DNA of 9,820 bases from Nitrososphaera sp035547955. GTDB lineage: Archaea; Thermoproteota; Nitrososphaeria; Nitrososphaerales; Nitrososphaeraceae. Each line of letters opens with the position of its first letter. The first letter of the stretch is position 1. The stretch spans positions 1-9,820 of the forward strand of contig DASZTR010000159.1 in the NCBI GenBank assembly GCA_035547955.1. The letters run 5' to 3'. Below the pieces are notes generated by a model that was not told the DNA's origin, searched no databases, and saw only the letters and a list, made by a program, of their open reading frames with translations. A program made the position numbers and the translations under genes. Positions 1-5,198 of the stretch are shown piece after piece.

Positions 1-314
1 TCCTCGATTATCGCATGCTTGCCAAACGGCTCGTCCTTGGGCTTTTTGAAGAACTTGACCTTCTTTGCCCTCAGCTCTTTTACTGTCGCATCCATGTCGC
101 CTACCATAAATCCCACCAGCATCCCGGTTCCCGAGCTTACCATGCTCTTTCTCTTGGCGGGTGTAAGAGCAAGCACAGTGCCATCCTTGAAGAACTCGGT
201 CCAGTCTTTGGACCTGCTTTTTAGCTGGAGCCCAAGTGCGTCCTTGTAGAACCTTACCGACTTGTCCATGCTTGAGACGAGCAGGATCACTGCACCGACT
301 TTTTTGAATGCCAA
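1..314 (-). CDS. Glyoxalase/VOC-fold family protein (3' end outside window)
   Basis: This is the amino-terminal 104 codons of a small VOC (glyoxalase/bleomycin-resistance/dioxygenase fold) protein; the C-terminus lies beyond base 1. Reading the minus strand from a TTG at 314 gives a first beta strand (VGAVILLVSS), then the typical MDKSVRFYKDALGL helix, a WTEFFKDGTVLALTP strand pair, and the second half starting VGFMVGDMDATVKELRAKKVKF. This is the beta-alpha-beta-beta-beta order of VOC modules. The TTG start is preferred over ATG 269 because the first beta strand would otherwise be lost, and an in-frame stop lies just upstream (324-326). Members bind metals or small molecules, but substrate cannot be told from this fragment. 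The conserved metal ligands of true glyoxalase I are not evident in the visible part. The fold is confident, the function is not. Confidence 0.85.
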   Translation of the reverse strand, partial: MAFKKVGAVILLVSSMDKSVRFYKDALGLQLKSRSKDWTEFFKDGTVLALTPAKRKSMVSSGTGMLVGFMVGDMDATVKELRAKKVKFFKKPKDEPFGKHAIIE

Positions 315-347
315 AATCTGTCTCTACCTATGGAAATGTTGTAGAGG

Positions 348-357
348 TAAATTAAGA
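348..357 (-). promoter_or_regulatory. TATA-like box for the VOC gene
   Basis: On the minus strand this reads TCTTAATTTA, centred about 38 bases before the TTG at 314. With the usual archaeal TATA-to-start spacing of about 26 bases, transcription would begin roughly a dozen bases before the start codon. This is a position and composition match only. Confidence 0.4.
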
Positions 358-573
358 ACTTATCGTTGTTTTGATGGAGGATAATAAAGAAGCGATCCAA
401 CCCCTCGCCGAAGGATTAGGATGAGCTATTTCTCTTATAATTGATGCTAGAAGGCACTTTGTGATCAATGGGCGGTCCGCATCAAGCCCCTGCTTTCTAT
501 ACTGCTTATCATTTGTTTCGAGAGTCTTTCACTTTTTTATGTGAAAGTCTTTGCTTAGCAGATTCCTCATTAT

Positions 574-581
574 CTAATATT
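574..581 (+). promoter_or_regulatory. TATA-like box for the small ORF at 615
   Basis: CTAATATT is centred about 37 bases before ATG 615, which would give a leader of about 11 bases. It is weak by itself but supports use of the inner ATG. Confidence 0.3.
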
Positions 582-614
582 GAAGAGCCGAGACATTTCG
601 GCCATAGAGTCACC

Positions 615-722
615 ATGAGCAATCAGGATATTTTGATCATATCTGCACTATTGACACTTGCCGGGAGCATTTTTGCTACTTACAAGATAAAGAAGTTAGA
701 AAAAAAGCATGGGCTAGTTTAG
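615..722 (+). CDS. Possible small single-helix membrane protein (35 aa)
   Basis: Translation from ATG 615 gives a 35-residue peptide: a short polar N-terminus (MSNQD), one hydrophobic helix of about 18 residues (ILIISALLTLAGSIFATY), then a strongly basic tail (KIKKLEKKHGLV). This arrangement predicts a single membrane-spanning helix with the positive tail inside. The longer in-frame version from 468 is possible but its extra N-terminus looks non-coding. A TATA-like box lies about 37 bases upstream. No family is recognised. A peptide this short can arise by chance, so conservation in related genomes is what would settle it. Confidence 0.4.
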   Translation: MSNQDILIISALLTLAGSIFATYKIKKLEKKHGLV

Positions 723-966
723 CGGAAAATAAGACACGCCGCCTATGTTGAAGGATTCACTGCACCGCGTATGTGCAGCTGTGAACGCGTGTCTGTGCGA
801 TAGGTTCTGGTGCTGCAAAGGTTTCTTGCAAAGTTGCTCTGCTTGGTGCTGAAACAGGATTTTGCCATCTATTGTTTATAAAATGATCACCGCACGTACA
901 TCGTTTGCGAAAACGGTCGCAAGCCGTGCGCCAAAAAGACTGCACAGCTGGTACACACGCGAAAAA
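723..966. other. Intergenic stretch with a small hairpin, no supported gene
   Basis: A minus-strand reading frame (757-945) can be translated into 62 residues, but its Arg/Cys-rich sequence matches no fold I recognise. A hairpin of eight consecutive pairs (one G-T) with a 6-nt loop lies at 903-924, with arms around TTGCGA and TCGCAA. Nothing else is clear here. Confidence 0.3.
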
Positions 967-1197
967 CTATTCCGCCTCCATGTGTTTTCTTATTGCCTGA
1001 ATTAGAAGCAACGTGCCATCATAACCAAAATATCTCTGCAACGCCTTTTCGATATCCTGTATGGAAGAACAAGGGTAATCGAATGATATGTTTGCCTTCT
1101 CCAAGTCTTCATAAACGCCCTGCTTGAACGTGGGGCCGATTTTGTCTAGCACTTTGTCCAATGCCCCACGCAGCTTTTTACATTCATCCGGTTTCAT
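967..1197 (-). CDS. Small alpha-helical protein, possibly NitrOD5-like output domain
   Basis: The 76-residue product (MKPDECKKLRGALDKVLDKIG...) is helical throughout: an amphipathic helix, an IGPTFKQGVYEDLEKANISF segment, a proline-containing turn, and a C-terminal IEKALQRYFGYDGTLLLIQAIRKHM helix pair. The pattern of LDKIG, then YEDLEK, then an (F)G-containing loop before a long helix resembles, from memory, the small output domain found alone or fused to receiver domains in Nitrososphaeria (named NitrOD5 in surveys of archaeal two-component systems). That assignment is tentative. ATG 1197 is the natural start, with a CTTAAATAG TATA-like box 35 bases upstream. The gene stands alone and its neighbours give no functional clue. 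Confidence 0.72.
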   Translation of the reverse strand: MKPDECKKLRGALDKVLDKIGPTFKQGVYEDLEKANISFDYPCSSIQDIEKALQRYFGYDGTLLLIQAIRKHMEAE

Positions 1198-1227
1198 AAA
1201 ACGTGCAGATCAGGTTAGAAATCCGCT

Positions 1228-1236
1228 CTATTTAAG
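1228..1236 (-). promoter_or_regulatory. TATA-like box for the 76-aa gene
   Basis: On the minus strand this reads CTTAAATAG, centred about 35 bases before ATG 1197. It predicts a leader of roughly 9-10 bases. It is one of the better archaeal box matches in the window. Confidence 0.5.
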
Positions 1237-1295
1237 GAAAAGCTACTTTCTGCGTTTAACAATGTGGTTTTTAATACCGTCATTTGCACGGAGGG

Positions 1296-1514
1296 TTACT
1301 TGTATTGATTAAATAGATCTTGCCTACTTTTTGATGGCTCGAGTATGCTGATGGGCATATTCATGATGCGGCCCGCCTGGTTCTCTGACGCCCAAAAATG
1401 GGGAGGCGGCAAAGGATATTCATTACTATATTTGAGTGTCAGGACCAATACTGCAAAAGAACCCTCCAATGCAATTGTGTGTTTTACGCCAAAAAGTCGT
1501 TCATTGTACCCCAC
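1296..1514 (-). CDS. Doubtful 72-aa ORF (GTG start)
   Basis: The minus strand from GTG 1514 encodes 72 residues, including a strand-like ALEGSFAVLVLTLKYSNEYP segment followed by PPPHFWASENQAGRI. Codon use looks ordinary, but a plus-strand ORF (1345-1665) runs antiparallel over it and is equally open, so only one can be real, and possibly neither. No family is recognised. No well-spaced TATA box is present: the AT-rich stretch at 1519-1531 is too close to the GTG. It may be a remnant gene, because this part of the window is gene-poor. Confidence 0.22.
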   Translation of the reverse strand: MGYNERLFGVKHTIALEGSFAVLVLTLKYSNEYPLPPPHFWASENQAGRIMNMPISILEPSKSRQDLFNQYK

Positions 1515-1583
1515 AGTCTTTTATTTTATTAGCGTGAAGCTATTGCGCGACAACTGTCGAAAAGATATCGGTGAAAAATTTAG

Positions 1584-2267
1584 TTGGTTTGCGAAACAAA
1601 AGATTCATTCGGTAATAACAACAAGCACGGCCGCCTCATCTTTCTTACGGAAAATATACTTGTAAACGAAAGGCAAAAGGTTTCGGCCCTCATCTCACAT
1701 GCTAACAATGCCATATCCGAATATTTTGGGGTCGTGACCTCGTTTGATATCATAATCTGCTACGGGAGCTGGGAGATGGAAGTCCAAGTGATATCTAGGG
1801 AAGGAGGCAGCAGATGGAGGACAAAATCCGCAAGCGATGACAACATCAGACGGAGCATGCAAAAATCCCCCCGTGTGATCATAAATTCTGTTGGGCTGAC
1901 AGACTATTGCGCTGGAGAGATCATCATCAGGCACGACTCGGCAGGATATGGCCATTATCTGCACGAGCTAATTCACGGTGTGATATCCAAGGACCATACA
2001 CACCAACTAAGGGAGGGGTTGGCATGGTACTTTACCTTCAAGCTCACCGAGAACCACAAGTATGTCCGGCCCCCACATCCTTCATGGGTGGACCACCTCT
2101 ATGTGTTCCCTGTGAAAGAGCTGGCGCGGATAGTCGGCGATGGATTCTTGAAGGATTTTGCGCTCGGGAGGGGATCGCTAGACGTTGAGTTACTCCCGTC
2201 CAGCCTCCAGGATCTCTTCTTGCCAGAAGGGTTATTCTATGCGAAAAAGAGGTATTTCAGAAGATAA
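1584..2267 (+). CDS. Putative HExxH zinc metallopeptidase (gluzincin-like)
   Basis: The 227-residue product carries HELIH at residues 127-131 followed 13 residues later by EGLAWYF (E144). This is the zinc-binding HExxH with a downstream glutamate third ligand as in gluzincin/peptidase MA-type enzymes; E128 would be the general base. The N-terminal half has strand-like segments (GRLIFLTENILV, FDIIICYGSW, RVIINSVGLT), as expected for a fold preceding the active-site helix. No signal peptide or membrane helix is seen, so the protein is probably cytoplasmic. The start is uncertain: TTG 1584 directly follows an in-frame TAG (1581-1583), and the first ~15 residues look poorly ordered. The downstream small gene overlaps its 3' end by 29 bases. 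Whether it is proteolytic is inferred from the motif only. Confidence 0.75.
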   Translation: MVCETKDSFGNNNKHGRLIFLTENILVNERQKVSALISHANNAISEYFGVVTSFDIIICYGSWEMEVQVISREGGSRWRTKSASDDNIRRSMQKSPRVIINSVGLTDYCAGEIIIRHDSAGYGHYLHELIHGVISKDHTHQLREGLAWYFTFKLTENHKYVRPPHPSWVDHLYVFPVKELARIVGDGFLKDFALGRGSLDVELLPSSLQDLFLPEGLFYAKKRYFRR

Positions 2268-2652
2268 AGAAAACGGCAAAGAAAAAGAGGATAAGGGCGG
2301 CATTGAGGTAGAGGACTGGTTGGAAAGAAACCTCGAGCTAGAAAACAAGCTGGGCGACACCATGATCTCTGAATATCAGGCCAGCAGGATCCGGGCAGGG
2401 CTGGTGAGAAAAACCGAAGGGTACCATCACAAGGCGGCTGGGTACTATTACCGAGATGATGACATCCTGCACTCGCCTTCGTCAACTTGCGAGTTCAAGT
2501 ACAAAGGCAAATTGTTCAAGCTGTCAATTGAAGTGGATGAACTTATCCCAAACACCAAGTCGCGCTTAAAGGAAGGCCTGCAGAAGCTCGCCAGACCTTT
2601 CTCCAAAAAAAGCAAGACCATTGGCGACGGGGCGGAAAAGGAAAAACTGTAA
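2239..2652 (+). CDS. Small charged protein of unknown function, coupled to the metallopeptidase
   Basis: From ATG 2239 the product is 137 residues. It has a highly charged Lys/Glu N-terminus (residues 1-20), an acidic amphipathic helix (EVEDWLERNLELENKLGD), an aromatic GYHHKAAGYYYRDDD segment, a strand pair (CEFKYKGKLFKLSIEVDEL), and a basic tail. An in-frame TTG at 2185 would add 18 residues, but ATG 2239 is preferred because a purine-rich AGAAGGG lies about 8 bases upstream as a plausible ribosome binding site. It overlaps the metallopeptidase gene by 29 bases in another frame, so the pair is almost certainly co-transcribed and perhaps translationally coupled. No family is recognised. A role as a partner, inhibitor or substrate of the peptidase is conjecture. 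Confidence 0.65.
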   Translation: MRKRGISEDKENGKEKEDKGGIEVEDWLERNLELENKLGDTMISEYQASRIRAGLVRKTEGYHHKAAGYYYRDDDILHSPSSTCEFKYKGKLFKLSIEVDELIPNTKSRLKEGLQKLARPFSKKSKTIGDGAEKEKL

Positions 2653-2663
2653 AGTATCCGCTG

Positions 2664-3506
2664 CTATTGGCTTTTTGCCGTACCGGTCGCCACGAGCACT
2701 TCCCAAGGGAACTTTAGCTTACCGTCTTTTACGATAAAACATCGCGCCTTTTCCTCTGCTTCTTTTTTTATTTCTGCCACGACCCGAGGGCCTCTTACCT
2801 CTATCTTTGATCGTATAGCAGCCGCTGTCGTCGACATGTAGTCTGACCAGTATTCTGAAAAATTCCCTACCTCGTAATCAAAGACATATTTCATGACGGC
2901 CACCTCTGCAAACCCTGCTCTGTCCAATGCATTTTCAAGGTCTTTGGAGTTGCCAAAGCGGTGTACCGTCGGCGCGCCTTGCGGCCTGATGTCCGGTATG
3001 TGCTTTAGGACCGGCTCCATTATTGTACTGAAATATGGGACTCCTTGCGGCGTGCCGTGCACTGCGACCGCAATCACGCCGTCATCTTTCAGAAGTCGGC
3101 GCAGCGCTTCAAGGACGCGTGCAGGCTCTGGGAAGAACATGAGCGCATATTGGCACAGGATTTTGTCGAATTTGGCGTGCAGGCCGATGTTCTCCGCGTC
3201 CATCTCCAAAAAATGGCCGCCTTGCACGTTTTCTTTCGCTACCTTCAGTGCGCCCCTTGCAAAGTCGATCCCTACTAATATCCCTGATGGCCCAAGGTGC
3301 AAAGACGCCTCTTTTGAGACTGCGCCGGTGCCGCAAGCGACATCTAGCACAGAATCGTTTTCTGAAACGCCGGCCGCATTTACGAGCTCCCTTGTCGAAC
3401 TGAATGGCCCGCGCCCAGCGCCTGCCCATCCATCGTGGTAGTCGCGCGCCCTTTGGTTCCAGTTGTCCATCGAATCCTGCTTGTATCTTGTTGGGTCGTA
3501 GGCCAA
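2664..3506 (-). CDS. Class I SAM-dependent methyltransferase
   Basis: The 280-residue product has the Rossmann-like methyltransferase core. Motif I is VLDVACGTG (53-61), the acidic ribose-binding end of strand 2 is in VGIDFA (D81), the adenine-side acidic residue is in EMDAEN (about 103), and the strand-4 motif is CQYALMFFPEP (118-128). An LLKDDGVIAVAV strand-5 region follows. The C-terminal third (after residue 160) is a helical cap that would select the substrate. The overall shape is that of UbiE/COQ5-like and methyltransferase-11/25 families, but the substrate is unknown. The start is TTG 3506, chosen because a minus-strand TATA-like box is centred 29 bases upstream; this implies a leaderless message. 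It converges on the 2239-2652 gene with an 11-base gap. Confidence 0.9.
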   Translation of the reverse strand: MAYDPTRYKQDSMDNWNQRARDYHDGWAGAGRGPFSSTRELVNAAGVSENDSVLDVACGTGAVSKEASLHLGPSGILVGIDFARGALKVAKENVQGGHFLEMDAENIGLHAKFDKILCQYALMFFPEPARVLEALRRLLKDDGVIAVAVHGTPQGVPYFSTIMEPVLKHIPDIRPQGAPTVHRFGNSKDLENALDRAGFAEVAVMKYVFDYEVGNFSEYWSDYMSTTAAAIRSKIEVRGPRVVAEIKKEAEEKARCFIVKDGKLKFPWEVLVATGTAKSQ

Positions 3507-3548
3507 GCGTCATAAAGTTTTAATGTCTTCCTAATTAATCATCACCCG
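3507..3548. promoter_or_regulatory. Divergent promoter region with crossed-over TATA boxes
   Basis: Only 42 bases separate the TTG starts of the methyltransferase (minus) and zinc-finger (plus) genes. AGTTTTAATG (3516-3525) is centred about 28 bases before the plus start. TTAATTAG on the minus strand (3531-3538) is centred about 29 bases before the minus start. Each box therefore lies nearer the gene it does not serve, and each transcript would be essentially leaderless. The two pre-initiation complexes would overlap physically, so mutually exclusive transcription is plausible. Confidence 0.5.
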
Positions 3549-3764
3549 TTGAAAGAGTTCCGTGTGCTTGTGACCTGCGCCGTGTGCGGCGAGACTTTTG
3601 ACTCTGACTACAAGCTGACAAAGCACATGAGCAACAACCACCCGCAGCCAGAAAAGACCGGCTGGGTGGGGGGAGGAGGCGGCGAGAGCGAGCATAGCTG
3701 CAGCTGCGGAAGCGGGTACCATTCAATGCACGGTCATCATCATTCTCATCAACACGACGAGTAG
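3549..3764 (+). CDS. Single C2H2 zinc-finger protein with His-rich tail
   Basis: The 71-residue product has one classical C2H2 finger near its N-terminus: C-x2-C at CAVC, then 12 residues (GETFDSDYKLTK), then H-x4-H (HMSNNH). The F and L core positions of a finger are present. A glycine run (GWVGGGGG) links this to a second cysteine pair (CSC) and a tail with about eight histidines, which could bind extra metal. Single-finger proteins like this are frequent in archaea and are thought to bind nucleic acids or proteins, with actual targets mostly unknown. TTG 3549 is chosen from promoter spacing. GTG codons at 3564 and 3570 are possible alternatives that would still keep the finger. The next gene starts 7 bases after the stop, so the two form an operon. 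Confidence 0.75.
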   Translation: MKEFRVLVTCAVCGETFDSDYKLTKHMSNNHPQPEKTGWVGGGGGESEHSCSCGSGYHSMHGHHHSHQHDE

Positions 3765-3771
3765 CGCGACC

Positions 3772-4362
3772 TTGAAAGCCGAGAAACTGTTCTTCATTTA
3801 CGTTGCACGAAACGACGACTGGATGCGCCTGCAGACAGAAGACTGGGGCTACGTTTCTACGATGGCGCGTTTCTTCAAGTGGTGGATACGCCGCTATTAT
3901 GATTATGAAATATCTGTCGAGGCAGACATATTGCCAGTGATACCGGGCAAGCTGTTTGACAGAATGTCGCTTGCGCTTTTCCTTCGCGACCACCAAGATA
4001 GGGGCAAGGACATATTCCATTTTTACCTGACGCCATTCAAGCCGTTTTTCACGGACTGTAAAACCGAAGGCTATGCTACTGACAACTTTGGCCTTGCGTT
4101 TTGGAACAGGCCAAAGGAGGGATCCGAGGCCAAGCGCAACACCATGTTTGCAGAAGAGAACTGCCCGCGCATTTCCCATGTGCTGTCGCACGAGATCCTG
4201 CGCATGCAAGGGCGCAAGAAAAAAGAGTACTTTGAAAACGTCCATGACCTGTGGCGACAGCACAAGGAAAAAGGCAAACCCTTCCTCTACTTTGACAGCC
4301 AGTTAAAGCGTACCACGAGTGATGGCTGCAAGTATTCTACCATCGATGCCACCTGTCTCTGA
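3772..4362 (+). CDS. Unknown protein with HExxR motif, in operon with the zinc-finger gene
   Basis: The 196-residue product begins with a strand (EKLFFIYVARNDDW) and an aromatic, basic helix (FFKWWIRRYYDYEI). The middle part alternates strands and loops (DIFHFYLTPFKPFF). At residues 136-147 it reads HVLSHEILRMQG, followed by a VHDLW segment (157-161). The core resembles a metzincin helix (HExxHxxGxxH), but the second histidine is arginine (R144) and G147 is kept. H140, E141 and H158/D159 could still form a metal site, or the protein may be a catalytically altered relative. No signal peptide or membrane helix is seen. The start is TTG 3772, 7 bases after the zinc-finger stop. The family is not recognised and a peptidase link is conjecture. 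Confidence 0.72.
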   Translation: MKAEKLFFIYVARNDDWMRLQTEDWGYVSTMARFFKWWIRRYYDYEISVEADILPVIPGKLFDRMSLALFLRDHQDRGKDIFHFYLTPFKPFFTDCKTEGYATDNFGLAFWNRPKEGSEAKRNTMFAEENCPRISHVLSHEILRMQGRKKKEYFENVHDLWRQHKEKGKPFLYFDSQLKRTTSDGCKYSTIDATCL

Positions 4363-4373
4363 TTAGAAGAAAT

Positions 4374-4381
4374 AGTTTTAT
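4374..4381 (+). promoter_or_regulatory. TATA-like box for the 103-aa membrane protein
   Basis: AGTTTTAT is centred about 31 bases before ATG 4409, so transcription would start near 4403. That favours ATG 4409 over the upstream in-frame GTG 4382, which would not be in the transcript. Confidence 0.45.
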
Positions 4382-4408
4382 GTGCTCCTTACACGCACAC
4401 ACGAGCAG

Positions 4409-4720
4409 ATGGCGTTGGCGTCAGGCCTTGAAATCCTTGCCAAATCGGGCGCAATAGTGTCTGCTGCAGGCGTCGCGTTGCTCGTGGCTTTTGTACTGGT
4501 ACTCCTTGTGTTCCCAGTGACCAAGACCTGCGAACAGGCAGGAGGGAACATCAACAACAGCAACAGCAATCATTGCAAATACGAGTCGTCTGCCCCGGCG
4601 CAGCTGCAGCCGATATTCAACCAGGGGTTCTTTGCACTGTCGCTCCTAGTGATTGCAGCTGGCATACTGATGATCCGCTATAGCCGCTGGCGCGATTCCA
4701 AGGCCGCCGCGCAAGGTTAG
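4409..4720 (+). CDS. Small two-helix membrane protein, unknown function
   Basis: From ATG 4409 the product is 103 residues. It has a first membrane helix (about 16-36, with VALLVAFVLVLLVFPV), a polar loop of about 40 residues rich in Asn and Ser with two cysteines (CEQ... and HCKYES), a second helix (FFALSLLVIAAGILMI), and a short basic tail (RYSRWRDSKAAAQG). The positive tail suggests both termini are cytoplasmic and the Cys/Asn loop is outside. The two loop cysteines could form a disulfide, and NNSNSN contains possible N-glycosylation sites of the N-x-S type. The architecture is common among lineage-specific archaeal envelope proteins and no family is recognised. It has its own promoter and is not obviously part of an operon. 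Confidence 0.7.
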   Translation: MALASGLEILAKSGAIVSAAGVALLVAFVLVLLVFPVTKTCEQAGGNINNSNSNHCKYESSAPAQLQPIFNQGFFALSLLVIAAGILMIRYSRWRDSKAAAQG

Positions 4721-4760
4721 CTCCTCGCCCGCGCAGCTGCAGTTGTGTGTTATTTATTAT

Positions 4761-4769
4761 GAATAAATA
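4761..4769 (+). promoter_or_regulatory. TATA-like box for the flavoprotein/MtrA-like operon
   Basis: GAATAAATA is centred about 32 bases before ATG 4797. A second AT-rich stretch (4751-4760) lies just upstream. Transcription would start near 4791, giving a leader of only a few bases. Confidence 0.45.
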
Positions 4770-4796
4770 CAAGAAACTGCAAAGTGCCAGTGTCTG

Positions 4797-5198
4797 ATGA
4801 TCCAGTTTACCAAAGCCGAAAGAGAGTTCCTGCTCGCAAACGAGGTGTGCAGGGTTGCTACCTGCCACGACGATACGCCACACGTCGTCCCGGTGTCGTA
4901 TGTGTTTGAGGGTGGCGCGTTCTACTTTGCCACAGACCTTGAAACCAGAAAGCTGGAGAACCTAAAGAAGAACGACAAGGTCGCGCTTGCGGTCGATGTC
5001 TACGAAAGCTCTGTTGGCAATAGGGCAGTGTGCATACAGGGCAAGGCAGAGGTAATAGAGGGCGGCAAGGAATTTGAACGGCTCTACAAGATTTTCCACT
5101 ACAAGTTTGAGTGGGTCAGGCGCGAGCCTTGGGGGGAGGGTGAGGCGCCCTTTGTACGCGTGGTTCCGACAAACAAGGCCAGCTGGGGACTCTCCTGA
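4797..5198 (+). CDS. PNPOx-like FMN/F420-binding protein
   Basis: The 133-residue product shows the split beta-barrel pattern of the pyridoxamine 5'-phosphate oxidase-like superfamily. An N-terminal helix (KAEREFLLAN) is followed by CRVATCHDDTPHVVPVSYVFEG, then AFYFATDLETRKLENLKKNDKVALAV (the ATD...RK...N region contacts cofactor phosphate in this family), then AVCIQGKAEVIEG and a C-terminal VRVVPTNKASWGL strand. Length and motifs fit small FMN- or F420-dependent proteins. Nitrososphaeria make F420, so either cofactor is possible and the sequence does not decide. Its stop overlaps the start of the MtrA-like gene by one base (TGATG), so the two are translationally coupled. A joint role in C1 or corrinoid redox chemistry is inference from this pairing only. 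Confidence 0.85.
   Translation: MIQFTKAEREFLLANEVCRVATCHDDTPHVVPVSYVFEGGAFYFATDLETRKLENLKKNDKVALAVDVYESSVGNRAVCIQGKAEVIEGGKEFERLYKIFHYKFEWVRREPWGEGEAPFVRVVPTNKASWGLS

Larger units (their letters stand above)
315..614. other. Intergenic stretch without a supported gene
   Basis: No convincing gene is seen. Plus-frame translation from 468 merges into the small membrane peptide at 615, but its first 49 residues look non-conserved and rich in unlikely residues, so the inner ATG is preferred. A 10-bp hairpin with one mismatch and a T-rich loop sits at 523-550. It could be a terminator-like or structural element. Confidence 0.3.

Noticed and set aside
468..614. In-frame upstream extension of the 35-aa membrane peptide, giving an 84-aa ORF.
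   Set aside because: The extra residues have no structure-like pattern, and the TATA-like box at 574-581 lies inside that extension, which favours the inner ATG.
757..945. A 62-aa minus-strand ORF containing a CxxxxxxxCxC cluster.
   Set aside because: The cysteine spacing fits no zinc motif, the composition looks random, and there is no promoter-like box; kept only as part of the gap description.
2893..3441. A 182-aa plus-strand ORF inside the methyltransferase gene.
   Set aside because: Ser/Pro/Thr-rich antisense translation of a confirmed gene, with no recognisable fold.
3109..3513. A 134-aa minus-strand ORF with an ATG at 3513, beside the methyltransferase start.
   Set aside because: It is an out-of-frame shadow of the methyltransferase gene: its sequence is Arg-rich without domain motifs, whereas the other frame has all methyltransferase motifs.
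3535..4263. A 242-aa minus-strand ORF opposite the zinc-finger and HExxR genes.
   Set aside because: It is antisense to two plus-strand genes with clear features; it has no domain pattern and contains Arg/Ser-rich low-complexity sequence typical of antisense frames.
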